Shown here: in pieces, positions 25,587-34,480 of the stretch | Layout of the letters: each line of letters starts with the position of its first letter | Numbering within the stretch: the stretch's first letter is position 1 | Origin: Nitrosopumilus sp. LS_AOA | GTDB lineage: Archaea; Thermoproteota; Nitrososphaeria; Nitrososphaerales; Nitrosopumilaceae | Reading direction: 5' to 3' | Assembly (NCBI GenBank): GCA_001543015.1 | Contig: LFLC01000008.1 | Location: forward strand, 1 to 64,000 | DNA: 64,000 nt | Notes under the pieces: model-generated | What the model was told of the DNA's origin: nothing | Seen by the model: only the letters and a program-made list of their open reading frames with translations | Database searches by the model: none | Made by a program: the position numbers and the translations under genes

Positions 25587-26753
25587 TTATTTATCATTAA
25601 TTATCTTTTTTTCGAGTCTATCTTCAAGTGGAATATCAATGAGATCACCCATTCTTAGATTCTTTAATCCAGCAGCAAGAGCTTTTGCACCATCATCATC
25701 TTTTTCAAGACCTAATAATGTCATCAGGTAAGCAGCTCCTGTTTTTCCAGCTAATTCACCAAAAACTATTCTTCTTCTATTTCCAACTGATCTTGGAGGA
25801 ATGGGCTCATATGCTGCAGGATTTCTTAGAATTGCTGCAAGGTGTGTGCCTGCTTTGTGTTTGTATGCCGAAGTTCCTACAATTGGTTTTGAGTCATATG
25901 GTTTGATTGATGTGTATTCTTCAATTAATCTAGATAAATCTAGTAACATGTCTAATCTAAAATCATTTGGTGATTTGTACAGATGTGTTAATGCAACTGC
26001 AACTTCTGCAAGTGGTGGAATCCCTGTCCTTTCTCCAATTCCATCAATAGTTGTATGAATCTGATCAACTCCTGCATCACATGCTGAAAATGCATTTGCA
26101 ACTGCAAATCCAATATCATTATGAACATGTGCATCTAGTGGAACATCTACAACATCACTTACACTCTTTACAAAATTATACATTCCAATGGGGCGTAAAA
26201 TACCTACAGTATCTGGAAGACTGATTCTATCTACTCCTGCCTCCTCAATTGCTTTACAAACTTTGAGCAAAAATTCTGGCTCTGCTCTACTTCCATCCTC
26301 TACTGTAAATCTAATTTTAAGTCCATGAGATTTTGCATACTCTACAGTCTCTACTGCTCTATCTAATGCATCTTCTCTTGAAATACGTAGTTTATCTTTT
26401 AGATGAATATCTGATATTCCTAAATATGCTGCACACCATTTTGCATCACAGTCTAATGAAATATCTATATCTGATTTGAGTGCACGTCCATGAGATACAA
26501 TATCTGCCTTTAATCCTTGTTTGATAATTATCTTAGTTGCTTCTTTATGATCATTTGATATTACAGGTGAAATTTCAATTTGATCTACTCCAAAGTAATC
26601 TAACATCCATGCAATCTGAATTCTTTGTTTGTTTGTAAATGAAACACCCGGGTGTTGTTCTCCTTCTCTTAGAGTACTGTCAAGAACTCTAATTTTCTTT
26701 GGATTTTTATCGAATGCATTGTATTTGTTTGCATAGTGATTCGGATCTTTCAT
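25587..26753 (-). CDS. lysS: Homocitrate synthase (alpha-aminoadipate lysine pathway)
   Basis: This enzyme belongs to the DRE-TIM family (isopropylmalate/homocitrate synthase). Its signature is RVLDSTLREGEQHPGVSF, and it has the metal/CoA segments HVHNDIGFAVANAFSACDAGVDQIHTTIDGIGERTGI and a C-terminal SAYKHKAGTHLAAI. It makes homocitrate from 2-oxoglutarate and acetyl-CoA, the first step to aminoadipate. The track ORF is extended; the ATG at 26753 (MKDPNHYANKYNAFDKNPKKI) fits the family and gives about 388 residues. It leads an operon with lysW, lysX and lysK. 2-Isopropylmalate synthase is the alternative, made unlikely by the context. Confidence 0.87.
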   Translation of the reverse strand: MKDPNHYANKYNAFDKNPKKIRVLDSTLREGEQHPGVSFTNKQRIQIAWMLDYFGVDQIEISPVISNDHKEATKIIIKQGLKADIVSHGRALKSDIDISLDCDAKWCAAYLGISDIHLKDKLRISREDALDRAVETVEYAKSHGLKIRFTVEDGSRAEPEFLLKVCKAIEEAGVDRISLPDTVGILRPIGMYNFVKSVSDVVDVPLDAHVHNDIGFAVANAFSACDAGVDQIHTTIDGIGERTGIPPLAEVAVALTHLYKSPNDFRLDMLLDLSRLIEEYTSIKPYDSKPIVGTSAYKHKAGTHLAAILRNPAAYEPIPPRSVGNRRRIVFGELAGKTGAAYLMTLLGLEKDDDGAKALAAGLKNLRMGDLIDIPLEDRLEKKIINDK

Positions 26754-26855
26754 TGCTAAAATCGTTAACTTAAATTGATGATATAAACATATTCGTACTA
26801 ACATCGTAGGAAATAAACAATATTGATCCTAAACTAGTTTTGAATTTTAATTATG

Positions 26856-26870
26856 AAACGAAAATCGTTT
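26856..26870. promoter_or_regulatory. Dyad AAACGA-AAA-TCGTTT between homocitrate synthase and the Lrp-type regulator
   Basis: This perfect 15-nt dyad sits directly after the lrp stop codon and about 105 nt before the homocitrate synthase ATG on the same strand. It may be a site for the neighbouring Lrp/LysM-type regulator, or the hairpin of a terminator between the two operons. No poly-T run follows on the minus strand, which favours an operator. Confidence 0.35.
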
Positions 26871-27290
26871 TTAGATAACTTTCTTCAAAATTATTACTGT
26901 GTTTGTATCTATGACTCCTGCAATTTTTCTTAATGCATCAATACTATTGTTAATGTCTGCGATATTTGATGCACTGATAATTGTTGTAATGTCGTATTGA
27001 CCAGTAATTTCATAAACTGTTTTTACTCCTTCTAATTTTGCAAGCTTTGATGAAACTTTCGATGTGTCAGTTGCAGAATCTACTGAAACAAGAACAATTG
27101 CACTAGTTGTATTTTCTTCTCCAATCTCTACAGTAAATTTCTTAATGGTTCCACTACTTACTAAATTTTTTACTCGTCTTCTTACTGCTGATTCAGAAAG
27201 TTTAAGTTTTTTCCCAATATCTACAAATGATTCTCTAGAATCCTCTTTTAGATATTCTATAATTTTTTGATCTGTTTTATCCTTGTACAT
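26871..27290 (-). CDS. Lrp/AsnC-type regulator, LysM-like
   Basis: The 139-residue protein has an N-terminal HTH (DQKIIEYLKEDSRESFVDIGKKLKLSESAVRRRVKNLVSSGTI) and a C-terminal RAM ligand domain (GVKTVYEITGQYDITTIISA). LysM of Sulfolobus is an Lrp-family activator of lysine genes. Here the gene ends the arginine/lysine operon, overlapping lysJ by 14 nt, and lies just upstream of the homocitrate synthase operon. Regulation of both by lysine or arginine is a reasonable inference. Confidence 0.85.
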   Translation of the reverse strand: MYKDKTDQKIIEYLKEDSRESFVDIGKKLKLSESAVRRRVKNLVSSGTIKKFTVEIGEENTTSAIVLVSVDSATDTSKVSSKLAKLEGVKTVYEITGQYDITTIISASNIADINNSIDALRKIAGVIDTNTVIILKKVI

Positions 27291-28458
27291 TTCGCTTTTG
27301 TTCCTCTTCAGTTAGTATGGAATCAAGAGCATGTAAAACTTTTGTTACATCATCTTCAGTTATAACTAATGGCGGAAGAATTCTCAGGATATTTCTTCCA
27401 GAATATAACATCAAAACACCTTTTTTAATTAATCCCATGAGAATATCTCTAATTTCGAACTTCATCTCTATTCCTATCATGAGTCCTTTTCCACGAATTT
27501 CCCTGATCATGGTATGTTTTTCTTTTAGTTTTTCTAATCCTTCTCTAAATAATTTACCCATTTTTTCTGAATTCTCAATTAACCCATCTTCTGTTAGTGC
27601 TTTGAGAGCTGCAGTTCCTGCTGCACATGCCAATGGATTCCCACCAAATGTTGATGAATGCTCTCCCTTACTCATTGAAGATAGAATATCTGGTCGTACC
27701 AGTGTTGCACCCATTGGAACTCCACCTGCAATTCCTTTTGCAAGACACAAAATATCTGGTGCAGTATTCCAATGGTCACATGCCCATAATCGTCCTGTTC
27801 TACCTAAACCAGCTTGTATTTCGTCAAAAATTAACAGAATTCCTTTTTCATTACAAAGCTTTCTTACTTGTTGTAAAAAATTTTCTGGTGCAACAATAAT
27901 TCCACTTTCACCTTGAATTGGTTCTAAAATAATAAAAGCTGTATCATCATCAATCACTGAAAGAACTGATTCCATATCACCATATGATGCAAAAGAAACT
28001 TTCTCTACAAGTGGTGCAAATGCTTTTCTATATTTTGGACTAAATGTTAATGACAATGCACCAAATGATTTTCCATGGTATGATCCTTTCATTGCAACCA
28101 TTCCTTTTTTGCCTGTAAACTTTCTTGCAAATTTCATTGCAGCCTCTATTGCTTCAGCTCCACTATTGTTTAGATGAACTTGAGTGAGTCCTTTGGGCGC
28201 TAAACTGATAAGTAATTTCAAAAATTCTTCTCTTGTTTTATTATACAGAGAACTATGAACTGTAATAATTTTATCAATTTGTTCTTTAATTGCATCATTG
28301 ACTCTTTTGTTTTGATGTCCTACTAGTGCAACTCCGTATCCGCCCATACAATCAATGTACTCTTTACCATCAATATCCCAAACATGAGCTCCTACTCCTT
28401 TTTCAATTGTAACTGGAAATCTTTGATATAGATTTCCCATGAATTGATCTTCACTCAT
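27277..28458 (-). CDS. lysJ: LysW-aminoadipate/glutamate semialdehyde aminotransferase
   Basis: This is a class III PLP aminotransferase of 393 residues. It has the PLP-phosphate NNSGAEAIEAAMKFAR, the Asp of LLIFDEIQAGLGRTG and the Schiff-base lysine in LAKGIAGGVPMG. It forms the LysW-bound lysine or ornithine from the semialdehyde. The only aminotransferase in the cluster, it presumably serves both pathways. The track start is a TTG; the ATG at 28458 overlaps lysZ by 8 nt. Confidence 0.88.
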   Translation of the reverse strand: MSEDQFMGNLYQRFPVTIEKGVGAHVWDIDGKEYIDCMGGYGVALVGHQNKRVNDAIKEQIDKIITVHSSLYNKTREEFLKLLISLAPKGLTQVHLNNSGAEAIEAAMKFARKFTGKKGMVAMKGSYHGKSFGALSLTFSPKYRKAFAPLVEKVSFASYGDMESVLSVIDDDTAFIILEPIQGESGIIVAPENFLQQVRKLCNEKGILLIFDEIQAGLGRTGRLWACDHWNTAPDILCLAKGIAGGVPMGATLVRPDILSSMSKGEHSSTFGGNPLACAAGTAALKALTEDGLIENSEKMGKLFREGLEKLKEKHTMIREIRGKGLMIGIEMKFEIRDILMGLIKKGVLMLYSGRNILRILPPLVITEDDVTKVLHALDSILTEEEQKRNVQG

Positions 28459-29254
28459 GTTCAATCACCGTACAATTATCATGTGCAATTGCACTAGATA
28501 TTGGATTCTCTTTTTGGCCATTTGCAATTATTGCTTTTTTGACTCCCATATCTAATGCTTCAGTTGATGCTAAGATTTTCTTCTCCATACCTGGACCAAT
28601 TTTTGGTCTGATTTCTTTTGCTTCAGCTAGTGTGAGTTTTGAAACAACTTTGTCATCCATTAAGAGTCCATCAACATTTGTAATGAATAATACTTTGTCA
28701 CAGCCTACTTTACCTGCTACATAAGCTGCTGCTCTATCTCCATCCACATTTAGGAATTCAGACTCTTCACTAATTGCAATGGGTGAAATTACTGGTGTGA
28801 GTCCTTGATCTAAAAGTAATTTGATGAATTCTGAATTGATTGCTGTGATCTTTCCAGTATATCCTCCATCAATTACTTGTTTTCGCCCTTTTTCATTAAT
28901 AATTATGAGTTTCTTTTTTCTGTCAGCTTGTATTATTTTGGCATCTATTCCTGAAAGACCAATGGCATTGATGCCATTTTTTTGAAGCATTTGGACTATT
29001 GTTTTGTTTATTCTACCTGACATTACCATTGTAAAAATCTCTGCAGTTTCTTTGTCAGTGAATCTACTTTTGATTCCACTAGGTGATGTAACAAATTTTG
29101 GTTCTTTCCCTAATTGTTTACAAACTTTGGTGACCTCTTTACCTCCACCATGAACTAAAATCACACCTTCTGATTCTACTATTTTTTTAATATCTGAAAT
29201 TGTTGATGGATGTAAATCATCTACAACACTTCCGCCAATTTTGATTGTGATCAT
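28451..29254 (-). CDS. lysZ: LysW-aminoadipate/glutamate kinase
   Basis: The 267-residue amino-acid kinase begins TIKIGGSVVDDLHPS and has the substrate segment VILVHGGGKEV and a nucleotide segment NVDGDRAAAYVAGKVGCDKVLFITNVDGLL. It phosphorylates the carrier-bound amino acid, and is homologous to ArgB. It sits between the reductase (2-nt gap) and the aminotransferase. It probably acts on both carriers. Confidence 0.88.
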   Translation of the reverse strand: MITIKIGGSVVDDLHPSTISDIKKIVESEGVILVHGGGKEVTKVCKQLGKEPKFVTSPSGIKSRFTDKETAEIFTMVMSGRINKTIVQMLQKNGINAIGLSGIDAKIIQADRKKKLIIINEKGRKQVIDGGYTGKITAINSEFIKLLLDQGLTPVISPIAISEESEFLNVDGDRAAAYVAGKVGCDKVLFITNVDGLLMDDKVVSKLTLAEAKEIRPKIGPGMEKKILASTEALDMGVKKAIIANGQKENPISSAIAHDNCTVIEHE

Positions 29255-29256
29255 TT

Positions 29257-30303
29257 CTAAACAGGAGTTAATGGGGTGTATCTTAGTCCGCTCATTTCAT
29301 CAAAACCACTCATTACATTCATGTTTTGAATGGCTGATCCTGCAGCACCTTTCATTAAATTATCTGATGCTGATAGTGCAATCAATCTATTGTTATCTTC
29401 ATCTATATCAAATCCAATATCACAAAAGTTTGAACCAACTACAAATTTTGGATCTGGGAATTTGTATAATCCTTTTTTATCTCTAATTAATCTGATAAAT
29501 TTTTCATCACCATAAGCTTCACGATATAATTTCCACAATTCTTTTTCATCAATATCTTTTTTCATGAATGTGTGATTTGTACATAAAATTCCACGAACTA
29601 CATCTACTGCATGTGGACTCATTGAAACACGAATTTTCTTTCCTGCTATTTCGCTGAGCTCTTGTTCAATTTCACCTGTGTGTCTGTGTTTTGCTGGTTT
29701 GTATGGTCTAATCACTCCTGCCCTCATTGCATGTGCCGTTCCTGAACCAGAACCTGCACCTGATGAACCAATTTTTGAGTCAACGATAATGTGATCTGTT
29801 TCAATAATGTCATTACGAATTAATGGTGCTAGTGCTAATATCGATGTCACTGCCATACAACCTGGACAAGAAACTAGCTGTGATTTTTTTATTTCTTCTC
29901 TATGTAATTCTGGAACACCAAAAACTGATTTTTCTAAATAATCTGGATGTGGATGTTCCCATCCATACCATTTGTCATATGCTTCTTGATCATGTAATCT
30001 GTAATCCGCACTCAAATCAATTACTTTGATACCTCTATCGTATAGTGCTTTAACAATTTCAGTTGCAGTTCCATGTGGTACTGCCGTAAAAACTAGATCA
30101 CACTTGTTAACTAATTTTTCATAATCCATTTCAGAGAAAGTTAGATCGGTAAAACCCTTCAAACTTGGTTGTACTCTATGGAGATATTCTCCAACGTGTT
30201 GCCTTGATGTTACCATTGCAATTTCTACTTCTGGATGATTCACAAGAAGACGTAATGTCTCTCCTCCAACATATCCTGATGCACCAACAACCCCTACTTT
30301 CAT
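29257..30303 (-). CDS. lysY: LysW-aminoadipyl/glutamyl phosphate reductase
   Basis: The 348-residue ArgC/LysY dehydrogenase starts with a Rossmann fold VGVVGASGYVGGETLRLLVNHPE. The catalytic Cys is in LVSCPGCMAVTSILAL, and the conserved region HRHTGEIEQEL follows. It reduces the carrier-bound acyl phosphate with NADPH. One copy is present, as for lysZ and lysJ. A 28-nt gap separates it from argX. Confidence 0.88.
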   Translation of the reverse strand: MKVGVVGASGYVGGETLRLLVNHPEVEIAMVTSRQHVGEYLHRVQPSLKGFTDLTFSEMDYEKLVNKCDLVFTAVPHGTATEIVKALYDRGIKVIDLSADYRLHDQEAYDKWYGWEHPHPDYLEKSVFGVPELHREEIKKSQLVSCPGCMAVTSILALAPLIRNDIIETDHIIVDSKIGSSGAGSGSGTAHAMRAGVIRPYKPAKHRHTGEIEQELSEIAGKKIRVSMSPHAVDVVRGILCTNHTFMKKDIDEKELWKLYREAYGDEKFIRLIRDKKGLYKFPDPKFVVGSNFCDIGFDIDEDNNRLIALSASDNLMKGAAGSAIQNMNVMSGFDEMSGLRYTPLTPV

Positions 30304-30331
30304 GATAAACCTACTCGTAATGGAGTATAAT

Positions 30332-31189
30332 TTATTTCCTAACGTAGTTTAGCGCAAATTCTATCATTTCTTTTGGAATATTTCGCTGTGCAACTCTTGC
30401 CAATCCTTTGAATTCTACGGTATTGTTAACTTCATGTACCACTAGGCCTCGTTTTTCATCTTCCATCATATCAATTCCTAAAATTCCACCACCCATGGCT
30501 TTAGATGATTTAACTGCCAAATCCTCCATCTCTTTTGTGATCTCACAAATTTCAGGATCTGCTCCTAGTGCGATATTTGTTTTAAAACCACCTGATGATT
30601 TTCTATACATGGCTGCAATAGGCTCGTCCCCAACAGTAATCACTCTAATGTCTCTTGGTGGTCTGTTGATCATTTCTTGTAAATAGTAAATTCTATCATG
30701 TGGGCTATCTGTAATATCCCTAATTTCAAAAACTGCCTCCATCGTGTCTTTATCTTTAATTGGCATTACTCCTCTTCCCCAACTACCAATTATTGGTTTG
30801 ATAACTAGAGGAAATCCAACTTTTTCTAAATTTTCTGCAGCACTTTCACTTGAAAATGAAAAGTATGTTTTTGGTGTAGGAATATTATTTTTTTCTAAAA
30901 GTAAAGTCATGAACATTTTATTTCCACAAATATTTGCAACTTCAAATTTGTTTAAAACAGGAATATCCAAAAATTCTAAACATGCAGTAAAGTGTAATCC
31001 TCTAAAATAACTAACACATCTTTCTAGTACAACATTTCCAAAATCAAAATCTTCTTTTTTACTATCTGTGTTAATTTGGGTAATTTTTGCATCTAACATC
31101 AATGCATCGTGTCCTAGATTTTCTGCTTCTTTCTTAAGCATTTTTTCTTCTGACCTTAAACGGTCAAACACAATACAAACTTTTGACAT
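30332..31189 (-). CDS. argX: LysW carrier ligase, probably ArgX (glutamate specific)
   Basis: The 285-residue RimK-family ATP-grasp protein is paralogous to the ligase at 24558: same VVHEVNNT motif and RPPRDIRVITVGDEPIAAMYRK segment. The specificity stretch differs (NNTVEFKGLARV against NNTTEYKNTVRV). Its operon partner argG and this motif suggest glutamate as substrate and the arginine route, but the assignment should be tested. The ATG overlaps the lysW stop by one base (TAATG). Confidence 0.82.
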   Translation of the reverse strand: MSKVCIVFDRLRSEEKMLKKEAENLGHDALMLDAKITQINTDSKKEDFDFGNVVLERCVSYFRGLHFTACLEFLDIPVLNKFEVANICGNKMFMTLLLEKNNIPTPKTYFSFSSESAAENLEKVGFPLVIKPIIGSWGRGVMPIKDKDTMEAVFEIRDITDSPHDRIYYLQEMINRPPRDIRVITVGDEPIAAMYRKSSGGFKTNIALGADPEICEITKEMEDLAVKSSKAMGGGILGIDMMEDEKRGLVVHEVNNTVEFKGLARVAQRNIPKEMIEFALNYVRK

Positions 31190-31356
31190 TACTCTCCCCA
31201 GTCTTCGCCTACAGTTTCTGCTTGTTTAAGCTCAACATTTGATCCATCTTTTTTTGATATTTCAAAGTCAGCACCACAATCAGGGCAGGAGACTAATTCT
31301 CCTACTGAGGCATCGTCTGGGATGTTTAATTTTGCATCACATTCTGGGCAGTTCAT
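31189..31356 (-). CDS. lysW: LysW amino-group carrier protein, canonical C-terminal Glu (missed by the ORF track)
   Basis: The 55-residue zinc-ribbon carrier (CPEC near the start, CPDC at 24-27) ends in VGEDWGE, the family C-terminus on which glutamate or aminoadipate is built. Its start overlaps the argG stop as ATGA and its stop overlaps the argX start. This is the copy to compare with the Gln-ending one at 25397. The two share length and layout but differ in the middle (EISKKDGSN against ELAKGSDGF). Confidence 0.92.
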   Translation of the reverse strand: MNCPECDAKLNIPDDASVGELVSCPDCGADFEISKKDGSNVELKQAETVGEDWGE

Positions 31357-32552
31357 GTTTTTGATTTCCTTTTCTTTTGTAATTTATTAGCTGCTGTTGA
31401 CTGCATTCCCCACAATTCTACAAATCCTTTAGCTAATCTTTGATCAAATGTAGAATCTGAACCATATGTGGCAATTTCATGACTGTAAAGAGAATATTTT
31501 GACTTTCGTCCTACAACCCTTAGACTACCCTTGTACATTTTGAGTTTCACAGTTCCTGAAACAGGTGTTTGTGATGCTTCAATGAATCCCTCCAAATCTG
31601 TTCTTAGTGGATCTTGCCAAAGTCCTGAATACACCAAATATGCCCACTCATCATCAATTAATGATTTGAATTTGTTTTCATGCTTTGTATGGACCATCTT
31701 TTCTAAATCTGAATGTGCTTCAATAAGGCAAGTTGCAGCTGGAGTTTCATACACTTCTCGAGATTTAATTCCAACTACTCTGTCTTCAATATGATCAACT
31801 ATCCCAACACCTGCATCCCCTGCTTTTTTGTTAATGTACTCAATTAATTTTTGAGATTCCAAAGTCTTTCCATCAACTTTAGTTGGAATTCCTTTTTCAA
31901 ATTCAATTTCCAAATATGTGGGTTTGTCTGGCAAGTTTTTTGTTTTTACCCAAATGAATACATCTTCTGGTGGTTCATTGTATGGATCCTCTAGTACACC
32001 TCCCTCAATTGCACGTCCCCACAAATTTTGATCAATACTGAATTTTTTTGCAACTGAATCAATTTCTATTCCGTGTTTTTTTGCAAACTTTAACTCTGTA
32101 ACCCTGTCTAAATTTTTATCTCGAATAGGAGCTATGATTGGAAGATCAGAGCCTGAACGTAATGTAATATCAAATCGAACTTGATCATTTCCTTTCCCTG
32201 AACAACCATGTGCTAATGCTGAAACTTTTTCTTTTTTTGCAATTTCTAAAACTTTTTCTGCAATTAGTGGTCGTGCAAGTGCAGTAGCTAGACAATATTT
32301 TTTCTGATAAAGTGCATTTGCTTTAATTGATGGAAAAATGTAATCTTTGACAAATTCTTTTCTTGCATCAATATTGTAATGTTTTTTTACACCAAGCTTC
32401 TTTGCTTTGGCTGCAATTTTTTTAGCATCATCTCCTTGTCCAACATCTACAGTTACTGTAATGACATCCATGTCATGTTCATCTTGTAGATATTTTACAA
32501 CAACAGATGTATCAAGTCCACCTGAAAATGCAAGAATTCCTTTTTGAGTCAT
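31353..32552 (-). CDS. argG: Argininosuccinate synthase
   Basis: From the ATG at 32552 the product is 399 residues, near the family norm. It starts with the ATP-binding SGGLDTSVVVKYLQDE and has the conserved ALARPLIAEKVLEIAKKE, AHGCSGKGNDQVRFD and SAAEL-type later motifs. It joins citrulline and aspartate. The track start adds 22 basic residues (NSKIRRKRCF) not expected in ArgG. It is the first gene of the operon that continues through lysW, argX, lysY, lysZ, lysJ and lrp. Confidence 0.93.
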   Translation of the reverse strand: MTQKGILAFSGGLDTSVVVKYLQDEHDMDVITVTVDVGQGDDAKKIAAKAKKLGVKKHYNIDARKEFVKDYIFPSIKANALYQKKYCLATALARPLIAEKVLEIAKKEKVSALAHGCSGKGNDQVRFDITLRSGSDLPIIAPIRDKNLDRVTELKFAKKHGIEIDSVAKKFSIDQNLWGRAIEGGVLEDPYNEPPEDVFIWVKTKNLPDKPTYLEIEFEKGIPTKVDGKTLESQKLIEYINKKAGDAGVGIVDHIEDRVVGIKSREVYETPAATCLIEAHSDLEKMVHTKHENKFKSLIDDEWAYLVYSGLWQDPLRTDLEGFIEASQTPVSGTVKLKMYKGSLRVVGRKSKYSLYSHEIATYGSDSTFDQRLAKGFVELWGMQSTAANKLQKKRKSKT

Positions 32553-32631
32553 GAAACATCTTTTCCGTCGTATTTTGGAATTTATCTTTTGTGATAGGCT
32601 GAAATTCATTTTTTTCAAACTTTATTTCGAC

Positions 32632-32643
32632 TAGCTTGAGCTA
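32632..32643. promoter_or_regulatory. Dyad TAGCT-tg-AGCTA between argG and the ABC transporter
   Basis: This perfect 12-nt dyad lies in the 132-nt divergent gap, about 80 nt from the argG ATG and 42 nt from the binding-protein ATG. A TATA-like gatataacg (32668-32676) follows for the plus gene. It is a possible operator for one or both. Confidence 0.3.
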
Positions 32644-32684
32644 AAATTCGATGATTTTTTAACCATCAGATATAACGCTGTTTT

Positions 32685-33710
32685 ATGAAAACTCGATCGA
32701 TAATTTCTGCAAGTATTGTGGGTATTATCGTACTATCCGTACTTGGAATTACTCTAAATTCTGGTGAATCTACGCATGAAAACAAGTTACGTATTGCATA
32801 TTTCCCCAATATTGGACATGTTATTCCTATTGTGGGCATGGAGAATGGTTCCTTTGAAAAAAATATTGGAAACCAGACAAAAATTGAAACGAGAGTTTTT
32901 GATAGTGGACCTCAAGCAATTGAATCCCTATTTGCAAATTCTATAGATATTGCATATGTTGGACCTGGTCCTGCAATTAACGGATTTTTAAATTCTGAAA
33001 ATAATGAATTAAAAATTCTTGCAGGTGCAGCTAGCGGTGGTGCAAGCTTTATTGTTCATCCTGATAGTGAAATTAATTCTGCTTCAGATTTTGCTGGTAA
33101 AAAAATTGCAGCACCTCAAATTGGAAACACTCAAGATGTTTCATTACGACATTATCTTTCTGAAAATGGATTAAAGTCAGCTGAAAAAGGAGGTTCTGTA
33201 ATTGTTTACAATATTTCAAATCCTGATATCTACACATTATTTGTAAAAGGTGATATTGATGGCGCATGGGTTCCAGAACCTTGGGCTACAATTTTAGAAA
33301 CTGAATTAGGTGGAAAACGATTATTCCATGAAGAAGAACTATGGGGTGATAAAGAATTTGCATCTGTTTTATTAATTGGAAATATAAGTTATGTTGAAAA
33401 AAATCCAATTATAATTGAAAATTTCTTACAGTCTCATCATGAAACTGTAACTTGGATAAATGATAATCCTGTTGAAACTAGAATTATCTTTAATAATTTT
33501 CTTGATTCTCATCTGGGACAATCTTTGTCTGATGATGTTGTAGATATTGCATTATCTAATATTTTAATTACATCTGATCCTAAACTTGATTCAATTTTTT
33601 CCTTTGCTGAAAAAGCTGATGCCTTAGGATATTTGGGACGACATGGATATGATTTGTCTGGAATTTTTTACTACTTTGATACAAATTCAACTGATGAGGT
33701 AACTACGTAG
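32685..33710 (+). CDS. ABC transporter substrate-binding protein, SsuA/TauA/NrtA-like
   Basis: The 341-residue protein has an N-terminal membrane or signal segment (IISASIVGIIVLSVLGITL). The binding fold follows: LRIAYFPNIGHVIPIVGMENGSF, DIAYVGPGPAINGFL, then GKKIAAPQIGNTQDV and GDIDGAWVPEPWA. These are the segments of the sulfonate/taurine/nitrate family. The ligand cannot be told from sequence. It overlaps nothing and is directly followed by its ATPase. Confidence 0.87.
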   Translation: MKTRSIISASIVGIIVLSVLGITLNSGESTHENKLRIAYFPNIGHVIPIVGMENGSFEKNIGNQTKIETRVFDSGPQAIESLFANSIDIAYVGPGPAINGFLNSENNELKILAGAASGGASFIVHPDSEINSASDFAGKKIAAPQIGNTQDVSLRHYLSENGLKSAEKGGSVIVYNISNPDIYTLFVKGDIDGAWVPEPWATILETELGGKRLFHEEELWGDKEFASVLLIGNISYVEKNPIIIENFLQSHHETVTWINDNPVETRIIFNNFLDSHLGQSLSDDVVDIALSNILITSDPKLDSIFSFAEKADALGYLGRHGYDLSGIFYYFDTNSTDEVTT

Positions 33711-34475
33711 ATGACTAAACTTGAGGCAAAAAATATTGTAAAATATTTTACTCACGAGTCTCATAAACTAAAAGCTCTTGGCGGAATAAATCTAAAAATT
33801 GAATCCGGCGATTTTGTATGTTTAGTGGGTCCATCTGGATGTGGAAAATCTACTTTTTTACGTATAGTTGCAGGCTTGGAAACCCCTGATGAGGGTCAAA
33901 TTCTATTTGATGGACGTCCAGTTAGTGAAACTGGTCCTGATAGAATTATGATATTTCAAGAAGGTGCATTATTTCCGTGGCTGAGGGTTCAAGATAATGT
34001 AGAATTTGGATTAAAGATGGCTGGAATTCCAAAAGATGAGCGAGCAAAGATTTCTCATAGATATTTGGATATGATGCAGCTGACAAAATTTGCAGATTCT
34101 TTTACTTACCAACTTTCAACTGGAATGAAACAACGTGTAGCTATAGCTCGTGCATTGGTAATGGATCCTGACGTATTATTGATGGATGAGCCTTTTGCAG
34201 CACTTGATGCACAAACTAGGGATTTATTGTTAGTTGAAATGCAATTAATTTGGGAAAAAACAAAGAAAACAATTTTGTTTGTTACCCATAATGTTGCAGA
34301 AGCTGCAGTTCTTGGAACCAAAGTGGTAGTTTTCAGTAATCGTCCATCTATAATTAAAAAAGAATTTGAAAATAATTTTCCACGACCACGAGTTACTGAG
34401 AATGAAGCGTTATTGAAATTCCAACATAATATTTTAGCAGAATTAAGACCTGAGGTAAAAAAAAGTAGAGATTAG
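33711..34475 (+). CDS. ABC transporter ATP-binding protein, SsuB/TauB-like
   Basis: The 254-residue ATPase has Walker A GPSGCGKST, Q-loop FQEGALFPWLRVQDNVEFG, a signature STGMKQRVAIARAL and Walker B VLLMDEPFAALD. The starting ATG touches the stop codon of the binding protein gene. It pairs with the permease that follows. The signature lacks the normal second Gly (LSTGM instead of LSGG), a tolerated variant. Confidence 0.9.
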   Translation: MTKLEAKNIVKYFTHESHKLKALGGINLKIESGDFVCLVGPSGCGKSTFLRIVAGLETPDEGQILFDGRPVSETGPDRIMIFQEGALFPWLRVQDNVEFGLKMAGIPKDERAKISHRYLDMMQLTKFADSFTYQLSTGMKQRVAIARALVMDPDVLLMDEPFAALDAQTRDLLLVEMQLIWEKTKKTILFVTHNVAEAAVLGTKVVVFSNRPSIIKKEFENNFPRPRVTENEALLKFQHNILAELRPEVKKSRD

Positions 34476-34480
34476 ATATT

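Noticed and set aside
31353-32618. 22-residue N-terminal extension of ArgG
   Set aside because: It is basic and unrelated to ArgG. The ATG at 32552 gives the standard start, so the extension is treated as noncoding.
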